From the NCBI GenBank assembly GCA_963575745.1, contig CAUYUJ010020749.1, positions 679,140 to 737,757 on the forward strand: a stretch of DNA of 58,618 bases, written 5' to 3'. Of the stretch, positions 1-11,253 are shown one piece after another; the first letter of the stretch is position 1, and each line of letters opens with the position of its first letter. The notes beneath the pieces were generated by a model. That model worked only from the letters and a program-made list of their open reading frames with translations, was not told the DNA's origin and searched no databases. The DNA is from Prorocentrum cordatum (taxonomy: Eukaryota; Sar; Dinophyceae; Prorocentrales; Prorocentraceae). The position numbers and the translations under genes were made by a program.

Positions 1-1055
1 CTGGACGGGGGCGGGCGCGACGCATAGGAGCGTCAAAGATGGTTTGGTCTCAAGGAGAAGGCGTACATCACTGCTAGTCCTTCCGTGTTGAGCCAATTGG
101 GGCTTCTTGTGGGGCAGGCTAATGTGTGACCGCCCTTTCTTCGATCGAACTCCTCTACGATGACCCCAAGACGGCCCCCAAGGCTCCTAAGAGCCCCAAG
201 AGGCGCCCCAAGAGGCCCAAAGAGGTTCCCCAAAAAGGCACCCAAGAGCTCCAAAGAGACCTCCAAGAGGCCGCAAAAGGCTCCTCCGAGGCTCCTCAGA
301 ACGACTAACAAAACAGCAGCCCAGCGGCCAAAACGCATGGGCGCGACGGCCGGCGTTCAGACCATGCGGGAACGTGTTTTGAAACGCGTTCACAACATAA
401 AACAGAGGTAAAACGGAAACAGAAAGGAAAACGTAGGAAACACTGATTAGGTTGCGCCCTGCTCCAAGAGGCTCACGGGACCGCCACGAGGCCCCCACAC
501 GACCCAAGAAACTCTCAAGAGACATACGAAGAGACTCCGAGAGGCATCCAGGAGGCCCCTGGCTATCCTGCTCGGCCCCCTCCTCCTCCTCCGCCTGCTC
601 CTCTCCTCCCTCCTCCCTCCTACCTCTCCCCCCTCCCCCTCCTTCTCCTTCTCTCCCGCTGGGGGTACGACGGCTTCCCCAGCCCTTCGTTCGACTGCAT
701 GCTCATCAATATCTCTCTGATCAGGGCAACTCGCCAGGGCGGCATCGTTTCTGTGTTTTTTTATTGTTTGTCTTCTTCTTCTTCTTCTTCTTCTTTTATA
801 TACGGCCGCAGGCGAACGCGCCGGCGGCGGGCGAAATAGGTCGGGCCGCGACAGCAATCAATTACCGACGGCTAACGCGCGCGACTAGGTGGCCGCGGCG
901 GCGCCGGACGCAGCAAGCAGCAACTGCGGCGAGGGTGAGGCTGATCCGAAGGAGAGCTGAACCCAGGGCAGAGCTGCAAGGCCCAGGGAAACCCAGGGAG
1001 CACCAAATTAGCCAAACCAGCTGGTGGGGTTACGCAAGGCGTCCAGAATCTATGC
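1..1055. other. Left edge, low-complexity DNA with no recognised gene
   Basis: I recognise no conserved protein here. Positions 160-310 hold an imperfect repeat of the type CCAAGAGGCCC that also occurs inside the intron at 47.7-48.7 kb and, reversed, at 49.9-50.5 kb. Positions 560-665 are pyrimidine-rich and 772-796 is a CTT microsatellite. The long open frames over these tracts are explained by their composition. Confidence 0.6.
87..105 (-). other. Weak candidate spliced-leader relic
   Basis: On the minus strand this reads AAGCCCCAATTGGCTCAAC. It shares AGCC and TTGGCTCAA with the dinoflagellate spliced leader, but has two extra bases in the middle and ends in C instead of G. An ATG follows about 20 nt downstream but opens only a short frame. 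It is weaker than the relics at 38.3 kb and 49.5 kb. Confidence 0.35.
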
Positions 1056-1755
1056 CGGAGGTTGGGGGGTGAGATCGACATGGAACGGAGAGCCCCCCAC
1101 CGGGAAATCGGTTTCGGTTTCTTGTTCGTGCGTGCCGTGCGTGCGGGCGAGGCGAAGCTGCGTGGGCGGGCGAAAAGAAGGTTTCCTGTGGCTGAGGCGC
1201 GGCCAGACCAAATGATTCTCCCTCCGGCAAGCGGTGGCCCGCAATGTCCCGCCAATGTCCCGCCTGTGTCCCGCTTGTGGCTAGGTCCCAGCCGGACCAA
1301 ATGATTCCCCCTCCGGCAAGCGGTGGCCCGCGGTGTCCCGCCGGTGTCCCGCTGGTGTCTCGTTGTCCCACTGGTGCGAAAACGATAGTGAGACCGATGG
1401 CGAAATCGATTGTGAGATCGATAGGGAGATCGATAGTGAGACCGATAGTGAGATCGATCGTGAGATCGATAGTGAGATCGATAGTGAGACCGATAGTGAG
1501 ATCGATCGTGAGATCGATAGTGAGATCGATAGGGAGATCGATAGTGGGATCGATAGCGAGATCCAGAGTGAGATCGACAGTGAAATCGATCGAGTGAGAT
1601 CGACAGTGAGATCGATCGAGTGCGATCGATAGTGGGATCGATGGTCCCAAGAGCGAGCGGGAAGGCAACAATCACCACTGTTGCCCATTGCTGGCCCCCC
1701 TCCCCCCCCCCAAACCTTCTTATCACCCGCAGGGTGGTCGTATAGGTATGTATCG
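1056..1755 (+). mobile_element. Element with conserved ends and microsatellite core, copy 1
   Basis: The first 260 bp or so (GGTGAGATCGA, ATGGAACGGAGAGCCCCCC, CGGTTTCGGTTTC, GCGGGCGAGGCGAAGCTGCG) match 50,880-51,130 closely. The last 55 bp or so (C-tract, then CTTATCACCC, a hairpin, then TCGTATAGGTAT) match 52,463-52,513. Between them copy 1 has a 12-bp GTGAGATCGATA-type array, while copy 2 has over 1 kb of GAT repeats plus a short GTGAGATCGATA block. Shared ends around a variable core indicate a dispersed element. Copy 1 also carries an internal duplication of about 90 bp (near 1,204 and 1,294). No coding capacity is convincing, so it would be non-autonomous. TATGC occurs near both edges and could be a target duplication, but this is uncertain. 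Confidence 0.7.
1384..1640. repeat. 12-bp tandem repeat GTGAGATCGATA
   Basis: About 20 imperfect units of GTGAGATCGATA, with variants such as GTGAGACCGATA and GGGAGATCGATA, form the core of element copy 1. The 12-bp period leaves several frames open on both strands (for example Ser-Ile-Asp-Leu-type repeats), so the ORFs across it are not evidence of coding. A shorter block of the same unit lies at 52,255-52,450 in copy 2. Confidence 0.9.
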
Positions 1756-3460
1756 TATGCTGCTTCCCCCTCTGCTCCTACCCACACGCCTCCGCCTCCT
1801 CCTCCGAATTCCCCCCTTCCCCCCTCCAGCCCCCCACCCGCGCGGGCGGGAGGGAAGATGAGGCAGGCGGGGGATGAGAGGGACAACGAGGAACATGAGG
1901 AGGAACATCAGGAGGGAGAACGATGTTGATTCCCCAGTAGCGTCCGTGTCTGGGAGGAGGTCGGGCCCCCGAGGGGGGGGTAACAGTAAAGTGGGCGGGC
2001 CCCACGACAACGACGACACCGACGACCAGAACATCGACGACGAGGGCCAGAATGACGAACACGACGAAGACGACGATGGCGGGATGAGGACGAGGACGAG
2101 GACGAAAACAACGAAGACGACGACGGCGTCGAGGACGAGGACGACGATGACGAGGACGACGTCAACGACGACGATGGCGATAACGACGACGACGACGAGG
2201 GCAAGGGCGATAAAGACGACGATGACAAGAACGAGGGCGAGGACGACGACTAGGACGAAGACGACGAGGGCGGGACGAGGAAAGGGACGAGAACGAAAAC
2301 AACGAAGACGACGACGGCGTCAAGGACGAGGACGACGATGACGAGAACGACGTCAACGACGACGACGATAACGACGACAACGAGGGCAAGGGCGATAAAG
2401 ACGACGATGACAAGAACGAGGACGAGGATGACGACTAGGACGAAGACGACGAGGGCGGGACGAGGACGAGGACGAGGACGACGACGACGAAACGACGACG
2501 TCGACGACGGCGGCGACGGCGACGGCGACGAGGACGACGACGACGCGGACGACGGCTACGACGACGACGACGGGCCGCCACTGCAGGTCTGCGGAAGACT
2601 CCCGAGGTCTCAGGATATCTCCGGAGGCCTCTTGAGGCGTATTGGAGACCTTCGGAGCCCTCGGAGACGACGAAGACGAAGACGACAAGGAAAACGACTA
2701 CGAGAACGAGGACGACGCCGAGGACGAGGACGAGGACGAGGACGACGACGACGCCCACGCCCACGCCAACGCCGACGCCAACGCCGACGCCGACAATGAC
2801 GATGACGATGACGAAGAGGACGACGACGACGACGACGACAAAGAGGACGACGATAACGACGACGACGTTGATAACGACGACGACGAGAGCTAGGACGATG
2901 AAGACGACTAGGACGAGGACGAGGACGAGGACGCCGAGAACGACAACGACTACGACGACGACGACGGCCGAAACTGAAGATCTCAAGAGGTCTATGGAGG
3001 CCTCTGGAGGCCCTCGGAGACGACGAAGGCGAAGACGACGACGAAAGCGAAGACGACGACGGAGACGACGACGACAACGACGACGATGACGGCCGCGTCT
3101 GAAGATCTTCGGAGGTTTCCACAGGCCTCAGGAGATCTCCGAAGACCTCTGAAGGCGTCTGCAGACCCTTCCAGCCCTCGGAGACGACGGCGTCGACAAT
3201 TACGACAACAACGATGGCGAGGACAACGACGGTAACAACGATGACGGCGACAACAACGACGACGACGAGAACGACGACGACGAAGACGACGATGTGACCG
3301 CCACATCACGACGACGACGACGTTGGGGTCGACGACGAAGACGCCGCCGACGCCGACGCCGACGACGACGACGACGACGGCAGGACGACGACGGTGGCGA
3401 CGACGCCGCCGCCGACGACGACGCCGACGACGAAGATGACGTCGACGACGGACTCCGTCT
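1756..3460. repeat. GAC/GAG/GAT trinucleotide-rich tract
   Basis: From about 2,010 to 3,440 the plus strand is almost entirely GAC, GAG, GAT and AAC triplets. Three short interruptions (about 2,580-2,670, 2,975-3,030 and 3,090-3,190) are built from CCTCGGAGAC- and GGAGGCCTC-like words. The Asp/Glu- or Arg/Thr-rich ORFs are low-complexity shadows. The interrupting words recur at 43,630-43,700, so they may be an older repeat from which the triplet tracts expanded. Confidence 0.85.
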
Positions 3461-3964
3461 GTAGGCTATCCGACGACTGCGGGCACCACACCATGACTAT
3501 GAGCACAGCGCCATATCTGTTGGGGGGCCGGCCACCCCCCCTCGCCGTACGTTCGTTAGCATTGTGGGAAGGCGACCCCCCTCACGGAGATCGCAGTTAG
3601 AACGAAGGATAAAAACAATACTGGCTTGATTTAGGCGGGGCTTTCGGACTCAACCGACCCAACCTGTTTTTGCATTATCGTCATCACCATCGTCATCATC
3701 GTCGTCATGATATTCATCATCGTCCGCGTCATCGCCATCATCATCACCATCTCCTCATCATCGTCATCATCATAATATCCATCATCATCTCCTCGTCATC
3801 GCCATCATCATGTAGTGATCATGATGATTAAATCAAGACCAGCACCACGATGATGGCGGCGTGAACATGTTGACGCTTATGATGATGATGACGATGACGA
3901 TGAAGCCGATGATTGCGATGAGGATGGCGATGAAGATGGTGATTTCGGACTGCGCGGGCCGTGC
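3461..3964. repeat. Spacer with CAT/GAT microsatellites
   Basis: Positions 3,461-3,670 are unique-looking sequence with no recognised feature. Positions 3,672-3,830 are CATCATCGT-type repeats and 3,870-3,945 GATGATGAC-type repeats. The tract lies directly downstream of the stop codon of the minus-strand kinase/oxygenase gene and could fall in its 3' UTR. Confidence 0.75.
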
Positions 3965-6900
3965 TCAGTACGAATCGGAAAGCCCCACAGCCTCCGTGGA
4001 AGCGGGCCACCGCATTTCGTCAAGAACCTCCGCGAGGTCGGGCAGCGCCACGGGGACCCGCGCCACGTGATCGGCCACGACGTGGTTCACGACGTTGAAG
4101 AACTCCTTCGGGCCAGGCGTGGCGTCGATCCTGCGCGCCCTGAACTCCCGAAAGACGTCGGAGCGGATCATGACGGCGATCTGCAGCCTGCTGTCGTCTA
4201 CGCGCTGTTGCAGCTCGTGGTGGGTCGTGAAACAGTCCTGGCAGTCCGCGGAGGCGTGGCGGTGCACGTTGCGCTCGAGGGAGGACAGGGTGCCCATGTA
4301 GAAGGACCCAGGCTTTTGCTCGAGGGTGGCGACCCTTCCGCAGGAGGCTGTGCTCGAGGGTGACGCCCCATCATGTGCTCCCAGGACCCCTGGGATCCTC
4401 ACTTGCCCGGAGCGCGCCCCGAAAATCGTCGCGGCCGCGTGCAACAGGAAGCATCCGCCATCTGTGTGCCAACCATCGTCCCGTGCGCCTGGTTGCATGA
4501 GCTGGATCGATGAGTACGCGAACGCGTTGCCGGCGAAGTGCTCTGTCATGATGGGCTTTCCGTTCTGCTCGACGATGGCAGGTGGCATGCCGTCGGCTTT
4601 GACAGCCTCGCGCGCGTTGTCTCCCAGCTGTTGCAGCCGCGGGCGCATCTTCTTCCGCAGCGCTCGCACGAAGGCGGCCATGTGGGGCGAGGGGGTGATC
4701 TGCAAATTCCCGTCCTTGTTGAGGCTGCGGCACTTCGGGGGGCTTTCGTCGTCCACGATGCCTGCGACCTCTGTTTTCAAGCCCTTTGCCGCCTCGTCGC
4801 CTCGGACGCATTTGGAGACGGTTGCCCCCGTGCCCAGGCGCTCCTCGGCCAAGTTCTGCCAGCACGGGTCTCTCTGCAAGAAGCGGGGCAAGTCTGGGTC
4901 CAGCTCCGCCTCCGCCATCGTGCCCGTGCCGTTTTTTCCCTGCGCCATGGAGATGCGCACGACGAGCTGGGCGCCAGCCGGCTGCAGGAAGCGACGAGCC
5001 CTTAGACGACTGATTGTCGCTCTGGCGCCAGGGTGCCAAAGCAGGCAGCTCTCGGCGGCCTTCAACAAGTCTGGGGGGCAGTCTGCAAGTTCGTCAACGG
5101 GCCAGCGTCCTCGGCCGTCGAGTGCCTTCGCTGTTTCAGCCTTTAGCCAATCCTCGCCCGACCGCTTGAACCACTTCTCAAAGAAAGGCAGGTTGTCCAG
5201 CCACGGGGCGGGTTCCTGGTCCTCGTAATTGTAGAAGTCTCCCGACCCTGGCTCCTTGCCTGGGATCCCCAAGACCTCCCTGCAGAAAACCACGAAGTCT
5301 TTCGGGTGCCCCCCTGGATGCCCGAGCGCGCCGCAAGGCTCTGGTTGGAACAACACCTTGCGCGTGTACAACTCCGCCATCAGGCACCCGATGGACCACG
5401 TGTCCAGGTCCTCTGAGTAGCGCTGGTTCCCCAAGAAAACGTCTACCGCTCTGTAAGCGGGCGCGCATACTCCGAGGTCATCGCAGGTCGGGCTGTAGCG
5501 CAGTTTCTTCTTCAACCTGCCGTGGGGATCCGCCATCTCCACACAGCCGAGGTCGGCGAGCACCACCTGCGGAGAGGGGCGGATGGAGGAGAGGGGAGCG
5601 ACGGCGACTGAGCTCCCCCTGGAGGGAAGGGCGGGATAGAGGGCACGACGACGGCATCTCGGGGGAAGGGTGGAACCTCCCTTGTTAGAACTCGGTGTGA
5701 GACCTAACATGAAGGCTAGTGAGATAAGCTGAGCTCTGACCTCGTCTATGAGGGCGTCGTCGGAGCTCTAACATGCTATGTTAGAGCTCCATGGGAGCTC
5801 TAACACGCTATGTTAGAGCTCCATCGGAGCTCTCACATGCTATGTTAGAGCTCCCTGGGGAGATCTGACATGCTAGGTTAGCTCCCATGGAGCTCTAACA
5901 TGGCATGTTAGAGCTCCATGGGAGCTCTAACATAGCATGTTAGAGCTCCCTGGGAGCTCTAACATACTATGTTAGAGCTCCATGTGAGCCCTGACAACTC
6001 GGGATCTTAGTCGAAGGAACGACGATGATGACGAGGATGACGACGACGACGAGGATGACGAGGATGACGATGATGACGAGGACGACGAGGACGACGACGA
6101 CGAGGACGAGGAGGACGACGACGAGGACGACGAGGATGACGAGGATGACGAGGACGACGAGGACGACGACGACGAGAACGAGGAGGACGACGACGAGGAC
6201 GACGAGGACGACGAGGACGACGAGGGCGAGGAGGGCGAGGGGGAGGGGGACGACGACGACGACGACGGCGACGACGACGGCGACGACGACGTCGACGACG
6301 AGCGCCTCGAAAGAACTCGGGATCTGCCAGTCGAACTGCAGCTTGCTCTTCGGGCACGGCGCGACGGGATCCCATTCGCCAAGCTCACGCGATGCAAGTG
6401 CCTGCTTCTCGAAGCAGCCGCGCGTCTGCGGCGATCCTCGCATCAGGATGTTCGCGGGCTTGATGTCGCAGTGAACGAGGCCCTTGTCGTGCATGTACTG
6501 GAGCCCTTCGAGAACGCTGTTCAGGACGAGGCGCATCCCTGTCTGCGTGAAGGAGGACTTCTTGAGAAATTGGCGGACATCGATCTCGAACAACTCGTGC
6601 GCGAGGCCGATGTGCTCCGTCCATTTCCAATCTATCCTTGGTACTGACTGTTGCAGTTCTCGGTGTGCTTTCTCCGGGGCTGCTGCAGTTCCTGGGCACA
6701 ACCTCCTGAAAAAGGCCCACGTCGAGTGAGCGAACGAGACGCGGGCGCGCGCCCACAACACCGTGGCGCATGACCTCATCCAGAGCCCCTCCGGCGGCAT
6801 CCGCATTGCACCCCTTCTGCGCATCGCTGGGGTCGTCCAGCAGCATCTTGATCGCAAGGCCAGTCTTGTCGCCCTGTCGCGTGCCCAAGTAGACCTTGCC

Positions 6901-7548
6901 GAAAGAGCCCTGACCGAGCTCCCCTTCTTCCCACTGCACGTCGTACTCGAGCGGCAGGTCCTCGCACTTGCCCTTCTGTTTGTTGACGTGCGCGTGCCCG
7001 ACCGCGTCGAGCTTCAGTGCAAGTAGATTCACGCGACCCTCGTCGTGGGACACCGCTCTCGGATCAGCAGACCCGCGACGAGCAGCTGTCGGCGGCGTAG
7101 GCTCCGATACCCCGTCCGCGGCGGGAACGAGCACCTTCCCCAGCGCGTCCTCTAGGGTTTCTCCTGCGACACCGTGGCCCTCGGCGACAGCTGGCTCATC
7201 TTCTGCAGCGTTAGCTGTGCCAGCCCATTTCGCGCGCCCTGGCACCCCCGCAGGCTTGCTCACATAGTATTTCCAGTTGGCGCCTGGCGCAATCTTGAGG
7301 AGCCGCGTGCAGGTGTCATGCGAAACTGGCTTTGGCCACGTCAACACACATCTGTTCTTCGTTACCTTCTCCAGCGTCACTTTTGCGGTCGGGGCCCCTT
7401 TCGCCACCCTGGCCATGCTATTGCTGCAGGTCCCCCTCAGCTTCTCGTTGATCTTGTCGTTGTTCGACCCGTCACCCTGCAGGTAACAGCCCCACTTATA
7501 GAAGAGAACCTTGTTCCTGTCGCGACCGCTGCCGCCCGAGGCAGCCAT
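3965..7548 (-). CDS. Protein kinase fused to H-x-D oxygenase-like domain (split gene)
   Basis: The start chosen is the ATG at 7,548 (MAASGGSGRD). About 200 unassigned residues precede a kinase domain: glycine loop GQGSFGKV, LAIKM with the ATP-binding Lys, HCDIKPANIL as the catalytic loop (HCD in place of HRD), DLG in place of DFG, then APAYRAVDVFLG and DTWSIGCLMAELY, which resembles CMGC kinases. The same frame runs on into a roughly 300-residue module with WHTDGG (H-x-D), GSFYMG and a later ERNVHRH. I recall this as a 2-oxoglutarate/Fe(II)-like double-psi/jelly-roll family common in dinoflagellates; the iron-ligand role is inferred. A GT-AG intron (5,567-6,299) falls just before DLG. Between about 6,640 and 6,720 the frame changes in the loop before HELFEIDVRQFL, so either a small intron or an indel is there. 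The substrate is unknown. Active-site residues look intact apart from HCD and DLG. Confidence 0.72.
5710..6000. repeat. Intronic cluster of GTTAGAGCTCC palindromes
   Basis: About eight palindromes with arms GTTAGAGCTCC and GGAGCTCTAAC and centres such as CATG, ATCG, CTGG and ATGT. They belong to the same family as the 13.4-25.2 kb satellite but without its regular order of centres. Their place inside an intron shows the family can expand in transcribed DNA. Confidence 0.9.
6020..6299. repeat. GAC/GAT/GAG triplet repeat in intron
   Basis: An almost uninterrupted triplet tract on the plus strand. On the minus strand it reads as poly-Ser, poly-Val or Arg/Pro-rich frames, which explains the long ORFs that run on from the kinase into this tract. 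Confidence 0.9.
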
Positions 7549-8109
7549 CGCCGCGGAGGCCCGCTGACGGCAATGTCGCCCCTGCGGGCCCGCTGAGTTT
7601 CAGTGAACCGAGACGCCTGCGGGCCCCTCCTCCGTCCTCCTCCTCCCCCTGCGGCCGCTCCTCGGAGCGTTGCTTCCCGTGTCTTCCCTACCCTGCTGCA
7701 TCCCCATCCTGGCCCGGATGCAAGGGCCTCGGCGGCATGGTATCTGTTGTTTATCGAGCCCCCCAGCTTCGGAACGGAAAGCGCAGGATGCAACAGGGGT
7801 ACCCTTTGGAAAGGTAAGCATCCTGACCCTGCGCCGTGCCTGCGCCGTGGGCCAAGTGCGACGGATGGCGACGAAGGGATGACGGAAGACTATGTTCCTA
7901 TATGTACGCAAGGTGCCGTGTACTGCACTGGCCAGAATGTGGCGCGCGCCCCATTACGAGAACGGAGGCGACGCCGCCAGCGCGCGACTGTTGCAATCCA
8001 AAATCAAACAAGTGACAGCTCCACGCACGGGAACAGGAGCGCGCGGGCTGGCTCCTGCGTCGGAGCTGTCGAATTCTGTTGCAGCCTGTGCTCAAGCCTG
8101 TGCTCTGTT
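7549..8109. other. Spacer between kinase and methyltransferase-like genes
   Basis: This is about 560 bp between the ATG of the kinase gene and the stop of the next minus-strand gene. It should hold the kinase 5' UTR and promoter region. I see no spliced-leader relic and no conserved protein. One CTGTTGCAG lies at 8,076-8,084. Confidence 0.5.
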
Positions 8110-11100
8110 TCAGCCTGCCTTCGGCTTCTTCTTCTTCGGGGCCGAGGAGTCGTCTGGGGACGAGGAGTCTGAGGTCGAGGACGCGTCGGCGTCGCGCTTC
8201 TTACCCTTCCTACCCTTCTTCTTGTCATCCTTATTGTCCTTATTCTTAGTATCCTTATTGTCCTTCTTCTTGTCCTCCTTCTTGCCCTCCTTCTTGTTGT
8301 CGTCCTCCTTCTTCCCATCCTTCGCGTCCTCCTTCGGGTCCTCCTTTGTCAGGCGCAACTGCACAGAGCGTGCAAGCAGGCCCTCGCTCACGAACGCCAT
8401 GGTGCTGCTCCCGAGCATGGCCTCGACGGCACGCTCCACGAAAAACGGCTTGAGCACCTTCGCGTGGTGGTCGTCGAAAGTCAAGGCCAACACACTGCGC
8501 CCGCTCTCGATGCAGCCGTGCATGCCTGCGCCGCCCGCAGGCGTGCCGAAGTGCACCCACCTGGGCTTCCCCGCTTCGTGGCAGAGCTCCTTGAGGAGCT
8601 CGATGTCGCTGTCGTGCGGAAACCGCGGCACCTCCGTTCCCGTGAGCCGGCGGTAGAGTTTCCACTTCTTCACGGCCGCAGTCACGAGGGCCTTCTTGGG
8701 GCGGACGGCTGTTGCAGCTCCGTCGCGCGCCTCGGCGCCACAATCAGCGCCCTCGTCCTCCTGGAGAGGGTGGCAGTACCCCAACTTCTCTCTCTCTCCT
8801 CGGCCTCCACCTCGGTGACGCACTGGCCGACCATGCTGGCCAAGCTGGTCTCCCGAACCTACTTGGGCACGAGGGCGTGGCTCTTCTGCGGCAGGACAGG
8901 CACGCTCCTCATCACTTCGTTGACGAGGGGGCTGCCCGCGTCCACGAACTGCCTGATCTTGGCCATTTGCTTCGGCTTCCTCCCCTTGTAGCAGAGCAAC
9001 ATGACCTCGTGCGAGCGCGGGTTCGCCAGGCCTCGCTGCCTCTGGAAGTGGCCGCACTGCTGCATCTGCTTCGTGTTGTAGGCGAGGTGGCATGTGACCG
9101 TGCGGAACTTGTTTGCGGCGAGGATCTTCTGGATCTTCGGGGGGGTCGACTGCGCGCGGCCCGTCAGCACCCACAGCGCGCCCCGTCCACCGACCATCAG
9201 CGGTTCCAGGGACTTCAGGTAGCGCGTGAAATCCTGCTCGTCCAGCGCGGGCTCACGGTGCGTGAGGCCTTGCCCCTCGAAGACGCAGCGCAACTTCGCA
9301 TTCTTGACATCGTAGAAGCCCATCACTGGTGCATTCTCGTTGAGGCTCTGGCATAGGCGTGTCTTAGTAACCGAAGCGTTGATATCCATGGCGCTGCCCT
9401 CCGCCGTGATCACGGCGACCCGCATATCCAGCGCGGTAGAGCACTGCTGCTCGCACAGCGCCTTTAAGTTATTCACGTCGCTCGGGGAGGCGTCGATCTT
9501 CTTCTTGTCCTCGGAAGCCGCCTCCGCTGTTCCAGCGCCGCCCGCTGTTGCAGCGCCGGCCGCGTCGCTGTCTGCAGGCTTTTCCTCTGATGGTTCCTGG
9601 GGGTTTCCCGCGAAGGGAGTCGCGCGCGATCTGGAACTTCTCGAAGAACCTCTTGTTCACTCGCACGCTCCTGTGGAACTTGTCCACGTTGTAGCGTTCG
9701 GCGTACGGCTGGGCGAGGGCGCCAGAGATCTCCTGCTTGTAGAATTTCTCGCCTATTTCGAGGAAGTGTCTCATCGCCAGGCGCGGCGCGTCGGTCGGCA
9801 GTGACTGCACCCAGGTCGGGTCCTTGTCAGGCCCCTCAGTCTTCTCGAAGAACTTGAGCGGCGAGTCGAGGCATTGCCTCGCCATGACCATGACTTTTCT
9901 CTCGGCGGCGTTCTCCTGTGCGCCTGGTGTTTCAGTGCTGTTGCAGCCAGTGCTCCCTTTGAACAAGTCTGGGCACTGCTTCAGAAAGTTCGCCACGTAC
10001 TTCTTCGCCCACAAGATCTCGGCCACTACCTGGCCGATGGTGGAGGCGCTGTACGGGTCCTTCACGCCCTTCCGCCACATCCGCGTGTACAGGCTTTCCA
10101 AGACGTACCCCAGCGAGGTAGCGTCCGTCTTCGCGATGATCATCCCAAGCTGCGTGGGCTTGTCCAGCAGATTGTCTCGCCCCCAACGGTTCACGGCGGC
10201 ATCCAAAAGCAGCAATGCCCCTGGGCACTTTTCGAGAGCGAGCCAGTTGATCATGTGCGTCTTGACGGTCCTCAGGCTGGGGCAGCGCATAAGTCCCCAC
10301 TGTGTGTTTTTCTCCCACCACGCCTGCGCCTTCTCTGCCGAGGGGTTCCCACCACCTGGCCCGCCGCTCTTCAAGAGTTCCGCCGCACGTGCCACGATGC
10401 GCATGAGGTTCTGGTTCTCGACACCGAAGAAATCGCGCAGGCGCTCGTGGCGGGCTCTCTGGTTGACAGACCACTTGAACTTGTTCTCCTCGGTCTCCTC
10501 AGCCGCGCGCCCCGGGATCAGCGCGAAATCGAAGGGCCAATCCAGAATCAAGTCCTCCACCGCTTGTACGGCCTGCCTGTTGCCGTCCTCTTTCGCCCAG
10601 TAGTAGGCCAGCCAGACAGCGTTGACCACGACGTCACTGCCCAAACGCTTGAACTTGCCGATCGCGGGCACAGCGGTCTGGTTCACGTTGGTGATCATGA
10701 TGGGGATCTCGAACCCTTTCTCAACCTGCTTCGGGATGTTCCAAGGCCTGCCACCCTTGACCTGGCTCAGCGTCTCCACGATGCGCCGCTGTGGGTTACC
10801 CTGGGCTGTGCACTCGACGCCGCCAGCGCCCTCAAGAGAGTCGTTCGCTGGTTCAGCCGCGTCGTCCGTCGGCACGTTCGACATGAACATGTCCGCAGCC
10901 ACGTTCTCCACCTTGCCCACCGTGATATTCTCCTCCCGGAAACTGTTGCCGATGGGCGCCGTATACGCCAGGTTCAGATAGGCATTCCTGCGCTCGCCCT
11001 TCTCGTTGCACTCTTCGATGATCCTGGCGAGCTTCTCCTGCAATGGAGTTCTCTCCTTGCTGTCCTTCTTCGGGATCTTCTTCGACTGGTCCTCCTGCGA

Positions 11101-11253
11101 CTCGTCTGGCTTCTCCCTCTTCGGCTTCTCGGCCCTCTCGGCGACGCGCTTCGGCATGGTCTTGAGAAGCCGCTTGAAGTCAGTCTCGATGAGGGGGGGG
11201 GGGACCTTGTCGGCCCAGAAGTCCTTGAACGGCTGCGCCGCGAAGCCGCTCAT
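8110..11253 (-). pseudogene. DNA methyltransferase-like gene with breaks
   Basis: ATG at 11,253 (MSGFAAQPFKDFW) opens about 550 residues I cannot assign; an upstream in-frame Met at 11,520 is less likely. Then follow GALWVLTG, a GF-like helix region, RGLANPRSHEVMLLCYKG and, further on, HFGTPAGGAGMHG plus SGRSVLALTFDDHH. These resemble the target-recognition, (N)R...HE..L and SAM-binding parts of beta-class amino-methyltransferases (N6-adenine or N4-cytosine), but a clear DPPY/SPPY motif was not found. The protein ends in a Lys/Asp-rich tail (8,110-8,340) and stops at 8,110. Breaks: a frame change near 9,605-9,615 beside G5/C3 runs, an in-frame TAG at 8,859-8,861, and a slip in the GA dinucleotide run at 8,786-8,798. 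It is either decayed or damaged by assembly errors. The methyltransferase reading is tentative. Confidence 0.5.

Larger units (their letters stand above)
5567..6299 (-). other. Intron in the kinase gene
   Basis: The acceptor is clear: CCCCTCTCCGCAG|GTGGTGCTC, giving VVLADLG in frame, with the AG|G form common in dinoflagellates. The best donor is ...GAGGCGCTC|GTCGTC at 6,300/6,299, which joins SSFEAL to VVLADLG with both junctions in phase 0. The intron is mostly repeat: GAC/GAT triplets (6,020-6,299) and a cluster of the GTTAGAGCTCC palindromes (5,710-6,000). The donor is less sure because GTC is repeated there. Confidence 0.65.

Noticed and set aside
2010-3440. Acidic or Arg-rich ORFs over the triplet tract
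   Set aside because: They exist in several frames on both strands because GAC/GAG triplets lack stops; there is no conserved motif.
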